Shown piece after piece: positions 33,347 to 44,024 of a DNA stretch of 64,000 nt. This stretch comes from Micromonospora chalcea. Its GTDB lineage: Bacteria > Actinomycetota > Actinomycetes > Mycobacteriales > Micromonosporaceae. The first letter of the stretch is position 1. The number at the start of each line of letters is the position of its first letter. The DNA is taken from contig NZ_MAGP01000110.1 of assembly GCF_002926165.1 (NCBI RefSeq), positions 62,001 through 126,000 of the forward strand, read 5' to 3'. The notes under the pieces were generated by a model. The model worked only from the letters and a program-made list of their open reading frames with translations. It ran no database searches and was not told the DNA's origin. Position numbers and translations under genes: made by a program.

Positions 33347-33461
33347 CGCGGGGTGTCGCTGAAGGAAACAGCCGGCGACAAAGCTTCCGCGCAACCGGCT
33401 GACGGGCGATGCTGCCAGGTCTTCAGTCGGAGGGAGGAATACGACAACGAGAGGAGGCAGC

Positions 33462-35181
<1,720 letters not shown>

Positions 35182-35198
35182 CGGCCGGACCTGCCGAC

Positions 35199-37463
35199 GT
35201 GACCTCGTTGACCACGGCTGCCACCCCCACCGGGGACGGCGTCCCCGTGGTCAACGAGGTCGTCGGCGTACCCGGGGGCATCGGTGAGCCGGCCCGGAAC
35301 GCGCGGGCCGAGGCGCTCGACGCCTGGCTGCGCCGGGCCTTCCCGGACCGGGACGGGGTGGCGCTCGTCGCGGTGGGCGGACTGGGCCGCCGCCAGTGCG
35401 CCCCCTACGGCGACCTCGACCTGGTGCTGCTGCACGCCGGGGTGCCCGGCATCGACGAGCTGGCCGCGTCGCTCTGGTACCCGATCTGGGACGCCGGACT
35501 GCGGCTGGACCACTCGGTACGCACCGTCGCCGAGGCGCTGTCGGTGGCCCAGGACGACGTCAAGGTCGCCCTCGGCCTGCTCGACGCCCGGCACGTGGCC
35601 GGCGACCCGGCGCTCACCGACCAGCTCGCGCGTACCGCCACCGACCACTGGCGGCGGACCGCGATCCGCCAGCTCCCCGGCCTGCGCGAGATCACCGCCG
35701 CGCGCTGGGAGGCGCACGGCGAACTGGCGTTCCTGCTCGAAGGCGACCTCAAGGAGGCGGCCGGCGGGCTGCGCGACGTGGGCATCCTGCGCGCCATCGC
35801 CACCGCCGGGGTCACCGACGCGCTCCGCCCGGCCGTGTACGCGGCGCACCGGCGGCTGCTGGACACCCGCGACGCGCTGCACCAGCAGGTGGGCCGCCGG
35901 GTCGACCGCCTGGTCGCCCAGGAACGCGACGGCGTGGCGCGGCTGCTCGGCGCCGAGGACGGCGACGCGCTGCTGCGGCTCGTGGCCGGCGACGCCCGCA
36001 CCGTCAGCCACGCCCTGGACGACGCCTGGCGGGCCGCCGACCGGCTCCGCTCCGGCCGCCACCGGGCCGCCCCCGGCCGGCCGCTGCGCCGCCCGGTCGC
36101 GCGGGACGTGGTCGAGCAGGACGGGGAACTGGTGCTCGCCCGTACCGCCATCGGGGCCCGCCCCGACCCGAGCCTGTCGCTGCGGGTGGCCGCCGCGGCC
36201 GCCACCACCCGGCTGCCCATCGCGCGGGCCACCTGCGAATGGCTGGCCGCGTACTGCCCGCCGCCGCCCGCGCCCTGGCCGCCGGCGGCACGGGCCGCGC
36301 TGATCACGCTGCTCGGCGCCGGTCCCGGCCTGGTGCCCGCCTGGGAGACCTGCGACAGGTACGGGCTGATCGACCGCTGGCTGCCCGAGTGGACCCGGAT
36401 GCGCAGCCTGCCCCAGCACAACCCGGTGCACCGGTTCACCCTCGACCGGCACCTGGTGCAGACCGCGTACGAGGCGAGCCGGCACACCCGCGACGTGGAA
36501 CGCCCCGACCTGCTGCTGCTCGGCGCGTTCCTGCACGACATCGGGAAGGGACTACCCGGCGACCACTCGACGGTCGGCGCGCCGCTGGCCGAGGCGGTGG
36601 CCACCCGGGTCGGGCTGCCACCAGCCGAGGCGGAGCTGATCGGCACGCTGGTCCGGCTGCATCTGCTGCTGCCCGACGTGGCCACCCGCCGGGACCTGTC
36701 CGACCCGAAGACAGTCGCCGGTGTGGCCGAGCGGGTCGGCGACACCGCCACGCTGGAACTGCTGCACGCCCTGGTACGCGCCGACGCCGCCGCCACCGGC
36801 CCGGCCGCCTGGTCGGCCTGGAAGGGCCGGCTGATCGCCGAACTGGTGGCCCGGGTGCGCACCACCCTGGACACCGGCGTGGTGCCCGCCCCGCCGGCCC
36901 CCGACCCGGCGCTCGTGGCCGGGCCGCTGCCTGTCGTACACCTGGGGGAGGACCGGGTGTCGGTGGCCGCGGCGGACCGGCGCGGACTGCTCGCCACGGT
37001 CGCCGGTTGCCTGGCCCTGCACCGCCTGGAGGTGATCTCCGCGGACGCCGCCACCGTGGACGGCCGCGCCCTGGTGCAGTGCCGGGTGCAGCCGCGCTAC
37101 GGGCTGGCGCCGAACCCCATCGCGCTCAGCGCCGACCTGCGCCGCGCGGTCGGCGGCGACGTCTCGGTGATCCAGCGGCTGCGTGGCCGGGCGCTCGCCG
37201 CCCGCAGCCAGGGCGCCGCGCCCCGGGTGGTCTGGCATCGGGAGGCGGCCACCGACGCGGTGCTGCTGGAACTGCGCGCCGCGGACGCGGCCGGGCTGCT
37301 CTACCGGGTCACCTGCGCGCTCGACGAGGCCGGCGCCCAGGTGCGGGCGGCCCGGATCTCCACGCTCGGCGGCGACGTGGTGGACGCCTTCTACCTGGTC
37401 GGCGGCTGGCCCTCGGACGAGGAACGAGCGCGCATCGAGGCCGCCGTGCTCGCCGCCGTGTAA
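35199..37463 (+). CDS. glnD: PII nucleotidyltransferase/deadenylylating enzyme GlnD
   Basis: A 754-aa four-domain sensor enzyme. The nucleotidyltransferase has VGGLGRRQCAPYGDLDLVLL near residue 58, with active-site GxGR and DxD. A helical linker is followed by an HD hydrolase domain (LLGAFLHDIGKGLPGDHS near 445) and two ACT domains for glutamine sensing (about 580 onward). It modifies PII on Tyr51. The start codon lies at the base of a 17-bp inverted repeat, which may limit its translation. The TAA stop is the first three bases of repeat copy B. It is third in the amtB-glnB-glnD operon, 17 bp after glnB. Confidence 0.96.
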   Translation: MTSLTTAATPTGDGVPVVNEVVGVPGGIGEPARNARAEALDAWLRRAFPDRDGVALVAVGGLGRRQCAPYGDLDLVLLHAGVPGIDELAASLWYPIWDAGLRLDHSVRTVAEALSVAQDDVKVALGLLDARHVAGDPALTDQLARTATDHWRRTAIRQLPGLREITAARWEAHGELAFLLEGDLKEAAGGLRDVGILRAIATAGVTDALRPAVYAAHRRLLDTRDALHQQVGRRVDRLVAQERDGVARLLGAEDGDALLRLVAGDARTVSHALDDAWRAADRLRSGRHRAAPGRPLRRPVARDVVEQDGELVLARTAIGARPDPSLSLRVAAAAATTRLPIARATCEWLAAYCPPPPAPWPPAARAALITLLGAGPGLVPAWETCDRYGLIDRWLPEWTRMRSLPQHNPVHRFTLDRHLVQTAYEASRHTRDVERPDLLLLGAFLHDIGKGLPGDHSTVGAPLAEAVATRVGLPPAEAELIGTLVRLHLLLPDVATRRDLSDPKTVAGVAERVGDTATLELLHALVRADAAATGPAAWSAWKGRLIAELVARVRTTLDTGVVPAPPAPDPALVAGPLPVVHLGEDRVSVAAADRRGLLATVAGCLALHRLEVISADAATVDGRALVQCRVQPRYGLAPNPIALSADLRRAVGGDVSVIQRLRGRALAARSQGAAPRVVWHREAATDAVLLELRAADAAGLLYRVTCALDEAGAQVRAARISTLGGDVVDAFYLVGGWPSDEERARIEAAVLAAV
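35201..35261 (+). repeat. 17-bp perfect inverted repeat over the glnD start
   Basis: Arms GACCTCGTTGACCACGG (35201-35217) and CCGTGGTCAACGAGGTC (35245-35261) are exactly complementary and separated by 27 nt. The left arm begins with the last base of the GTG start codon. In the mRNA this would bury the first codons of glnD in a stable stem. Confidence 0.75.
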
Positions 37464-37513
37464 GGAAGGGCCCCTTGTTAACGCCTCCGGTAGAGGAAGG
37501 GACCCCTGTTAAC
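37461..37513 (+). repeat. Double-unit GGGCCC/GTTAAC repeat, copy B
   Basis: Unit 1 is TAAGGAAGGGCCCCTTGTTAAC (37461-37482), split as TAA stop of glnD plus the rest. Unit 2 is AGGAAGGGACCCCTGTTAAC (37494-37513), with an 11-bp spacer. Both units run in the direction of glnD. The 136 bp from here to ffh hold only TACCCT near 37579, a possible ffh -10 box. Confidence 0.85.
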
Positions 37514-37649
37514 ACCCGGCCGACGAGCGGCGCGGGCCCGTGGACGGCCGGGCCGGAGCGAGGGTGCGGGCGGCGGGCTACCCTAACGGTGGGCTGGACC
37601 ATCGGCCCGCCAGCATGTGCCCGCCGAAAACGACAAACGGGATGTTCGC

Positions 37650-39203
37650 GTGTTTGACACCTTGAGTGACCGCCTGTCCGGGATCTTCACCAAGCTCCGC
37701 GGCAAGGGCCGGCTCACCGACGCCGACATCGACGCCACCGCGCGCGAGATCCGGATGGCGTTGCTGGAGGCCGACGTCGCCCTGCCGGTGGTCAAGGGCT
37801 TCATCGCGAACGTCAAGGAGCGGGCGCGCAGCGCCGAGGTCTCCCAGGCGCTGAACCCGGCCCAGCAGATCATCAAGATCGTCAACGAGGAGCTAATCAA
37901 CGTCCTCGGCGGCGAGGGGCGGCGGCTCCAGTTCGCCAAGCACCCGCCGACCGTGATCATGCTGGCCGGCCTCCAGGGCTCCGGTAAGACGACCCTCGCC
38001 GGCAAGCTGGCCCGCTGGCTCAAGAGCCAGGGCCACCAGCCGCTGCTCGTCGCCGCCGACCTCCAGCGCCCCAACGCCGTCGGGCAGCTCCAGGTGCTCG
38101 GTGGCCGGGCCGGCGTCGAGGTGTACGCCCCGGCGCCCGGCAACGGCGTCGGCGACCCGGTGCAGGTGGCCCGCGACTCGATCGAGCACGCCCGCCGCGC
38201 CGCCCGCGACATCGTCATCGTCGACACCGCCGGCCGGCTCGGTATCGACGCCGAGATGATGCAGCAGGCCGCGAACATCCGCGACGCGGTCCAGCCCGAC
38301 GAGGTCATCTTCGTCATCGACGCGATGGTCGGCCAGGACGCGGTCCGTACCGCAGAGGCGTTCCGCGACGGCGTGGGCATCACCGGCGTGGTGCTGTCCA
38401 AGCTCGACGGCGACGCCCGCGGCGGCGCCGCGCTCTCCGTCCGCGAGGTCACCGGCCAGCCGATCCTGTTCGCCTCCACCGGCGAGAAGCTGGAGGACTT
38501 CGACGTCTTCCACCCCGACCGGATGGCCAGCCGGATCCTCGGCATGGGCGACGTCCTCACTCTGATCGAGCAGGCCGAGGCGGCCTTCGACTCCGATCAG
38601 AAGGACAAGATGACCGCCAAGCTGATGGGCGGGGAGACCTTCACGCTGGAGGACTTCCTCGATCAGCTCATCGCGGTCCGGCGGATGGGCCCGATCGCCA
38701 ACGTGCTGGCCATGATGCCGGGCATGGGGCAGATGAAGGACCAGCTCGCCGAGTTGGACGACAAGCACTTCGACCGGGTGACCGCGATCATCAGGTCGAT
38801 GACCCCGGCCGAGCGCACCAACCCGAAGATCATCAACGGCTCCCGCCGGGCCCGGATCGCCAACGGCTCCGGCGTCACCGTCATGGACGTCAACCAGCTG
38901 CTCAACCGCTTCACCGACGCGCAGAAGATGATGAAGCAGATGGGCGGCATGATGGGCCTGCCCGGCGGTGGCCGGCGCAAGGCGACCAAGTCGCCGAAGA
39001 ACAAGCGCAAGGGCACCAAGGGCGGCGGGCGGCCGCGTACCGGCGCCGGCATGCCGGGTGGCTTCCCGGGCGGGATGCCGCAGCTCCCGCCGGGCCTGGA
39101 CCCGGGTGACCTGGCGGGTGGGCAGGGCCTGCCGCCGGGCTTCAAGCTCCCGAAGATCGACTTCAACAAGCTGGGCAAGGGCGGCGACAAGGGCCCCCGC
39201 TAG
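37650..39203 (+). CDS. ffh: Signal recognition particle protein Ffh
   Basis: A 517-aa SRP54 GTPase that binds signal sequences and 4.5S RNA. The N domain (FDTLSDRLSGIFTKLRGKG) is followed by the G domain with AGLQGSGKTTLAGKLA, AADLQRPNA, VDTAGRLGID and LSKLDGDARGG. The Met-rich M domain (MMPGMGQMKDQ, MMKQMGGMMGLPGGG) is next, then a long basic then Gly/Pro-rich tail typical of actinobacteria. The GTG start is the one that gives the conserved FDTLSDRL beginning. Ffh works with FtsY, encoded 5 kb upstream. Confidence 0.97.
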   Translation: MFDTLSDRLSGIFTKLRGKGRLTDADIDATAREIRMALLEADVALPVVKGFIANVKERARSAEVSQALNPAQQIIKIVNEELINVLGGEGRRLQFAKHPPTVIMLAGLQGSGKTTLAGKLARWLKSQGHQPLLVAADLQRPNAVGQLQVLGGRAGVEVYAPAPGNGVGDPVQVARDSIEHARRAARDIVIVDTAGRLGIDAEMMQQAANIRDAVQPDEVIFVIDAMVGQDAVRTAEAFRDGVGITGVVLSKLDGDARGGAALSVREVTGQPILFASTGEKLEDFDVFHPDRMASRILGMGDVLTLIEQAEAAFDSDQKDKMTAKLMGGETFTLEDFLDQLIAVRRMGPIANVLAMMPGMGQMKDQLAELDDKHFDRVTAIIRSMTPAERTNPKIINGSRRARIANGSGVTVMDVNQLLNRFTDAQKMMKQMGGMMGLPGGGRRKATKSPKNKRKGTKGGGRPRTGAGMPGGFPGGMPQLPPGLDPGDLAGGQGLPPGFKLPKIDFNKLGKGGDKGPR

Positions 39204-39270
39204 CGTGTCGGTGACGGTGGGCGACGTCGCTGTCTCCTAAAGTGATGTCGCCCCCTGGAAGGAGATGTCA

Positions 39271-39849
39271 ATGACCGCGGCCCCGATCCTGCCGGAGCGG
39301 CACGAGTGGACGGTCGACGACCTGGGCGAGCTGCCCAAGGACCTTCCGTACGAACTGATCAACGGAAGGTTGATCGTGCCGTCGCCCACTCTGCTGCACC
39401 AGGACATGTGTGTCCGTCTCCTGCTCGCGTTGGAGGTCAACTGCCCGAAGGAGTACCAGGTCGGGATCGACCTGTCGATGCGGGTCGACCACCGCAACGA
39501 GCCCCGGCCGGACGTCGTCGCGGTCGTGCGGGGTAACGCCAACCGGAGTCCGTTGCCGGTCGAGGACGCGGTGCTCGCCGTCGAGGTCATCTCGCCGACC
39601 TCCACCTTCCGCGACATGTACGACAAGGCCAGGGTCTACGCGCACGCCGGTGTCCGCTCCTACTGGGTGCTCGACCCGGTCAAGGAGAAGATCACGCTGA
39701 CCGAGTACGTGCTCGGCGCCAATCGCGAGTACAAGCAGGTCAGCCAGGCCGAGGACCTGTTCGTCACCGAGCGGCCCTGGAAGGTCTCGGTCGACCTGCC
39801 GGCGCTGACCGCGCGCCGCAACGACCTGCTCGCCGGCGAGGAGGACTGA
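39271..39849 (+). CDS. Uma2 family (DUF820) putative restriction-endonuclease-fold protein
   Basis: A 192-aa PD-(D/E)XK-fold protein of the Uma2/DUF820 family, abundant in cyanobacteria and actinomycetes; no function is established. PYELINGRLIVPSP near residue 30 and RPDVVAVV near 81 are visible, and LAVEVISPTSTFRDMYDKARVYAHAGVRSYWVLDP gives the ExI...K catalytic pattern. The ATG at 39271 has GGAAGGAG 6 nt upstream; the ATG at 39265 overlaps that site. TAAAGT at 39238-39243 is a plausible -10 box. The gene follows ffh by 67 bp and precedes the amidohydrolase. Confidence 0.88.
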   Translation: MTAAPILPERHEWTVDDLGELPKDLPYELINGRLIVPSPTLLHQDMCVRLLLALEVNCPKEYQVGIDLSMRVDHRNEPRPDVVAVVRGNANRSPLPVEDAVLAVEVISPTSTFRDMYDKARVYAHAGVRSYWVLDPVKEKITLTEYVLGANREYKQVSQAEDLFVTERPWKVSVDLPALTARRNDLLAGEED

Positions 39850-39867
39850 TCGGGTAGGACTGTGCAC

Positions 39868-40947
39868 ATGGCTCTGCACGTGCGCGGTGTGTTCCTTCCC
39901 GACGACGAGGTCCGGGACGTCTGGCTGGTCGGCGACCGGGTCACCTTCGAACCGGTGCCCGGCGCCGAGACGGTGGCCGACGGCGGCTTCGTGCTGCCCG
40001 GCCTGACCGACGCGCACTGCCACATCGGCATCGCCCGCGGCGGCAGCCCGATCACCTCGCTCGACCAGGCGCGGGAACTGGCCCGGATCGACCGGGACGC
40101 GGGCGTGCTGGCGATCCGCGACGCCGGGTCGCCGTACCCGTACCCCGAACTGGAGGACGAGCCGGACCTGCCGCGACTGGCCCGCGCGGGCCGGCACGTC
40201 GCGCCGCCCAAGCGGTACCTGCGCGACATCGGCGTGGAGGTCGGCGCGGCGGAGGTCGCCGAGACGGTGGCCGCGCAGGCCGCGGCCGGCAACGGCTGGG
40301 TCAAGCTGGTCGGCGACTGGATCGAGCGGGGAGTGGGCGACCTGGCGCCGGCCTGGGACGCCGACACCATGACCGCGGCGGTCGCCGCCGCGCACGCCGC
40401 CGGGGTACGCGCGGCGGTGCACACGTTCTCCGAGTCGGCGGTGGAGATCATGGTGCGGGCCGGGGTGGACTCGGTGGAGCACGGGACCGGGCTGAGCCTC
40501 GACCTGATCGACCTGATGGCCCGGCAGGGCACCGCGCTGGTCCCCACGATGATCAACATCCGGACGTTCGGCCACATCGCGGAGCAGGCCCGGCCCAAGT
40601 TCCCCGGGTACGCCGACCACATGCTCGCCCTGCGCGACCGCTTCCCCGAGGTGGTGCGCGCCGCGCACGAGGCCGGTGTGCCGATCTACGTCGGCACCGA
40701 CGCGGGCGGCGGCATCGACCACGGGCTCGCGGCCGAGGAGATGCTCCTGCTGCACGAGCAGGCCGGCATGTCCGCGCCGGACGTGCTGGCCGCCGCCTCC
40801 TGGCGGGCCCGGGAGTGGCTCGGCTTCCCCGGGCTGGTCGAGGGCGGCCTCGCCGACCTGGTGGTCTACCCCGAAGATCCGCGCCGTGACCTGCGCGTGG
40901 TCCGGACGCCCAGCCGGATCGTCCTGCGCGGCCGGGTCGTCCGCTGA
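39868..40947 (+). CDS. Amidohydrolase family protein
   Basis: A 359-aa metal-dependent hydrolase of the amidohydrolase superfamily. The HxH metal motif is in GLTDAHCHIGIARGG near residue 54. A lysine in GWVKLVGDW near 148 could be the carbamylated bridge. Metal-binding histidines follow in AAVHTFSESA near 190 and DSVEHGTGL, and the final Asp in YVGTDAGGGIDHG near 278. Substrate class (imidazolonepropionase/prolidase-like) is not resolved. The ATG at 39868 is 6-7 nt after TAGGACT, another leaderless-type start, and lies 18 bp beyond the Uma2 gene stop. Confidence 0.88.
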   Translation: MALHVRGVFLPDDEVRDVWLVGDRVTFEPVPGAETVADGGFVLPGLTDAHCHIGIARGGSPITSLDQARELARIDRDAGVLAIRDAGSPYPYPELEDEPDLPRLARAGRHVAPPKRYLRDIGVEVGAAEVAETVAAQAAAGNGWVKLVGDWIERGVGDLAPAWDADTMTAAVAAAHAAGVRAAVHTFSESAVEIMVRAGVDSVEHGTGLSLDLIDLMARQGTALVPTMINIRTFGHIAEQARPKFPGYADHMLALRDRFPEVVRAAHEAGVPIYVGTDAGGGIDHGLAAEEMLLLHEQAGMSAPDVLAAASWRAREWLGFPGLVEGGLADLVVYPEDPRRDLRVVRTPSRIVLRGRVVR

Positions 40948-40969
40948 CGGGCCGGGTCGCCCGCTGACC
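40930..40969. repeat. 20-bp tandem duplication across the amidohydrolase stop
   Basis: GGCCGGGTCGTCCGCTGACG (40930-40949) is followed directly by GGCCGGGTCGCCCGCTGACC (40950-40969), 18 of 20 identical. The first copy holds the last codons and TGA stop of the amidohydrolase; the second is outside the gene. Confidence 0.8.
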
Positions 40970-40983
40970 GGCCGCCGTCGTCG

Positions 40984-41559
40984 CTAGCGCGCCGTCGCCG
41001 CCATCAGGAACAGGCGCACCGCCAGGTCGGCCAGCCGGTCGGCGGTCTCGTCGACCGGGCCGCCGGGCAGCACGATGTGGCTCACCACCAGGCGTACGAC
41101 GCTGTCCGCCGCGAACGCCAGGGCCGCCGGATCGGCGTCGGGCAGGCGGTCACCCGTCCACTCCAGCAGCGCCGCCGCGGCCTCGGCGAGCACCAGCTCG
41201 GACCGGGTGGTCAGGTACGGCAGTAACTCCTCCGAGCCGCCCCGCGTGCTGGTCAGCACCGCCCGGACCAGCGGGTTCTCGGCGGCTGAGGCGAGCGTGC
41301 GGTGGATCGCCGCGTACGCCGCCGCCCGCACGTCGGAGTCGTGCTCGCCGAGCGCGGACCGGACCTGGCCGACGAACCGGTCCACCTCGTGCCGGGCCAG
41401 CGCCTCGCCCAGGCCCGCCTTGGTGCCGAACTCGTTGTAGACCGTCTGCCGGCTCACCCCGGCGGCGGCGGCCACCGCGCCCATCCGGACACGGTCCCAC
41501 CCGAGGGCCACGGTCTGCGCCCGGGCGGCCTCCACGATCGCGTCCCGTGTCTCACCCAT
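40984..41559 (-). CDS. TetR-family transcriptional regulator
   Basis: A 191-aa regulator. The N-terminal helix-turn-helix MGAVAAAAGVSRQTVYNEFGTKAGLGEAL is at about residues 27-55, the standard TetR DNA-binding segment. The all-helical C-terminal ligand domain is unassigned. It is convergent with the amidohydrolase gene and divergent from proS, separated by only 92 bp. It could control itself or a distant gene; no dyad operator stood out in the short gap. Confidence 0.9.
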   Translation of the reverse strand: MGETRDAIVEAARAQTVALGWDRVRMGAVAAAAGVSRQTVYNEFGTKAGLGEALARHEVDRFVGQVRSALGEHDSDVRAAAYAAIHRTLASAAENPLVRAVLTSTRGGSEELLPYLTTRSELVLAEAAAALLEWTGDRLPDADPAALAFAADSVVRLVVSHIVLPGGPVDETADRLADLAVRLFLMAATAR

Positions 41560-41637
41560 CGCCGTCGAAGTCTACGGCCGCGCCGGGCGACACGGCGCGG
41601 CCCGGCTCCCCGGCGAACCCCCGCCCCGCACGGCGCA

Positions 41638-41643
41638 TAGGAT
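41638..41643 (+). promoter_or_regulatory. -10 box TAGGAT before proS
   Basis: TAGGAT ends 8 nt upstream of the proS ATG at 41652, too close for a ribosome-binding site to fit in the transcript. Confidence 0.45.
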
Positions 41644-41651
41644 GTGCGGTC

Positions 41652-43058
41652 ATGGCACGCGTGCTCACTCCCCGTGCGGAGGACTTTCCCCGCTGGTACC
41701 AGGACCTGATCGCCAAGGCGAAGCTGGCCGACAACGGCCCGGTCCGGGGGACCATGGTGATCCGACCGGCCGGCTACGCCATCTGGGAGCGGATGCAGGC
41801 CGAGATGGACGCCCGGATCAAGGCGGCCGGCGCGGAGAACGCGTACTTCCCGCTGTTCATCCCGGAGAGCTACCTCAAGCGCGAGGCCGAGCACGTCGAG
41901 GGCTTCTCGCCGGAGCTGGCGGTGGTCACGCACGGCGGCGGCAAGCAGCTCGCCGAGCCGGTGGTGGTGCGCCCCACCAGCGAGACGGTCATCGGCGAGT
42001 TCATGGCCAAGTGGATCGACTCGTACCGCGACCTGCCGCTGCTGCTCAACCAGTGGGCGAACGTGGTCCGGTGGGAGCTGCGCCCGCGGATCTTCCTCCG
42101 TACCAGCGAGTTCCTCTGGCAGGAGGGGCACACCGCGCACGCGACCCGTGAGGACGCCCGGGCCTACGCGCGGCGGATCCTGCACGAGGCGTACGAGGAC
42201 CTGATGGTCAACGTGCTCGGCATCCCGGTCGTGGTCGGCCTGAAGACCGCCCGGGAGCGCTTCGCCGGCGCCACCGCCACGTACACGTGCGAGGGCATGA
42301 TGGGCGACGGCAAGGCGCTGCAGCTGGGCACCAGCCACGAGCTGGGCCAGAACTTCGCCAAGGCGTTCGACATCAGCTACTCCTCGGCCGAGGGTGGCCG
42401 GGAGCACGCCTGGACCACCTCCTGGGGCACGTCCACCCGGATGCTCGGCGGCCTGATCATGTGCCACGGCGACGACAACGGGCTGCGGGTGCCGCCGAAG
42501 CTGGCGCCGGTCCAGGCGTACGTGATGGTCGTCAAGGACGGCGACGGCGTGAGCGAGGCGGCGGCCAAGCTGCGCGACGCGCTGCGCGACGCCGGGGTGC
42601 GGGTGGCGCTGGACGACCGGACCGACACCGCGTTCGGCCGCCGGGCCGTCGACGCCGAGCTGCGCGGCTACCCGGTACGCGTCGAGGTCGGCCCGCGTGA
42701 CCTGGCCGCCGGCAACGCGGTGGTGGTCCGGCGTACGGACGGTTCGAAGGCCCCGACCCCGGTGGCCGACGTGGTCGGCGCGGTCCTCGCCGCGCTGGAG
42801 GCCGACCAGCGGGCGCTGCACGACCAGGCGCTGGAGTTCCGCCGGTCCCGCACCGTCGAGGTGTCGACGCTGGCCGAGGCGATCGAGGCGTCCGCCACCG
42901 GCTGGTCGGGGGTGCCGTGGTCGGCGGTCGGCGTCGAGGGCGAGGCCGAGGCGAACGGGCAGGGCGTGACGGTCCGCTGCCTGGTGCGCGCCGACGGCTC
43001 GGTGCCGGACTCGGAGGACGAGCCCGACCTGGTGGCGATCCTCGCCCGCGCCTACTGA
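41652..43058 (+). CDS. proS: Prolyl-tRNA synthetase, archaeal/eukaryote-like type
   Basis: A 468-aa class II synthetase of the short archaeal/eukaryotic-like (type 3) form: it lacks the insertion editing domain of the long bacterial enzyme. It has AGAENAYFPLFIPESYL in motif 1 context, VRPTSETVIGEFMAKW, motif 2 RIFLRTSEFLWQEGHTAHAT, and motif 3 SWGTSTRMLGGLIMCHGDDNGL. Anticodon-binding and C-terminal domains follow. It attaches proline to tRNA-Pro. The ATG is taken because the type 3 ProRS homology begins there and TAGGAT precedes it. Repeat copy C begins 5 bp after its stop. Confidence 0.95.
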   Translation: MARVLTPRAEDFPRWYQDLIAKAKLADNGPVRGTMVIRPAGYAIWERMQAEMDARIKAAGAENAYFPLFIPESYLKREAEHVEGFSPELAVVTHGGGKQLAEPVVVRPTSETVIGEFMAKWIDSYRDLPLLLNQWANVVRWELRPRIFLRTSEFLWQEGHTAHATREDARAYARRILHEAYEDLMVNVLGIPVVVGLKTARERFAGATATYTCEGMMGDGKALQLGTSHELGQNFAKAFDISYSSAEGGREHAWTTSWGTSTRMLGGLIMCHGDDNGLRVPPKLAPVQAYVMVVKDGDGVSEAAAKLRDALRDAGVRVALDDRTDTAFGRRAVDAELRGYPVRVEVGPRDLAAGNAVVVRRTDGSKAPTPVADVVGAVLAALEADQRALHDQALEFRRSRTVEVSTLAEAIEASATGWSGVPWSAVGVEGEAEANGQGVTVRCLVRADGSVPDSEDEPDLVAILARAY

Positions 43059-43063
43059 GGGTG

Positions 43064-43118
43064 TAAGGAAGGGCCCCTTCTTAACGCATTCTGCATAGGC
43101 GGGGGCCCTTGTTAACAC
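43064..43118 (+). repeat. Double-unit GGGCCC/GTTAAC repeat, copy C
   Basis: Unit 1 TAAGGAAGGGCCCCTTCTTAAC (43064-43085), spacer, unit 2 GGGGGCCCTTGTTAACAC (43101-43118). It begins 5 bp after the proS stop, runs in the direction of proS, and ends 10 bp before the DUF402 start, filling almost the whole gap. Confidence 0.85.
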
Positions 43119-43128
43119 GACGGCGGGG

Positions 43129-43782
43129 GTGAGCGTGCGGTTCGAGCCGGGGCGGCTGATCATGCACCGGAACGTGCGGCATGGCCGGATCGGGTGGGTC
43201 CGGTCGGCCCGCGTGGTCTCCGACGACGAGCGCGGCCTGCTGCTCTGGGTGGCGCGGACAGCGCCCGTCGCGCACGAGGTGAACGCCGCCGGCCTGGGCA
43301 TGCGGGCCGTGCCGTTCGCCGAGTGGGTGACGTCGTCCTACCGGCTCGCGCAGGGCCGGTGGAACGGTCCGCCGGTGCTGAAGTTCCTGCCCACCGGCGC
43401 GGCCCACTCGGTCTGGTGGTTCCGCGACGCCGCCGGGCGCTTCCAGAACTGGTACGTCAACCTGGAGGCGCCCGGCGTCCGCTGGGACGACGGCGCGGTG
43501 GCCGGTGTCGACATGGTCGACCAGGACCTCGACGTGGTGGTGTACCCGGACCTGAGCTGGGAGTGGAAGGACGAGGACGAGTTCGCCGAGCGGCTGGCGT
43601 TCCCGGAGCACTACTGGGTGACAGACGAGAAGGCGGTACGCGCCGAGGGTGAACGGGTGATCCGGATCGCCGAGGCGGGTGCGTTCCCGTTCGACGGCAC
43701 CTGGTGCGACTTCACCCCGCCCACGGAATGGGGTGTACCGGACGAACTTCCGCCGGGGTGGGACCGCCCGCCGGTGCGCTGA
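43129..43782 (+). CDS. DUF402 family putative nucleotide/phosphate-ester hydrolase (FomD-like)
   Basis: A 217-aa protein of the DUF402 fold. WNGPPVLKFLPTGAAHSVWWF, FQNWYVNLEAPGVRWDDG and VDMVDQDLDVVVYPDLSWEWKDEDEF match the family, with the acidic Asp/Glu cluster that binds metal. Characterised members hydrolyse nucleoside di/triphosphates or nucleotidyl-phosphonates (FomD). No antibiotic cluster is nearby, so a housekeeping nucleotide role is more likely. The start has TTAACAC from repeat copy C 10-16 nt upstream. Confidence 0.84.
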   Translation: MSVRFEPGRLIMHRNVRHGRIGWVRSARVVSDDERGLLLWVARTAPVAHEVNAAGLGMRAVPFAEWVTSSYRLAQGRWNGPPVLKFLPTGAAHSVWWFRDAAGRFQNWYVNLEAPGVRWDDGAVAGVDMVDQDLDVVVYPDLSWEWKDEDEFAERLAFPEHYWVTDEKAVRAEGERVIRIAEAGAFPFDGTWCDFTPPTEWGVPDELPPGWDRPPVR

Positions 43783-44024
43783 GCGGGTGTCGTCCGTCAC
43801 GGCCCGACCCGCCGCGGGCGTGGTGTCCGGGTCCGGTGTGAGAGTTCCGGGGCGGATCTGGCAGAATGGTTCGCTGGTATCCGGCGCGCGTCCGGCGCCC
43901 TCTAACCCGGGCGCGTCGCCAGTTCACCGAGCAGTCTCCGGCCCAAACCCCACTGTGCCGGTCGGCGCTCACCCGCCACACCGCCCGTACGGGCCGGTGA
44001 GATCGCAACAGGAGCGAAACAACT

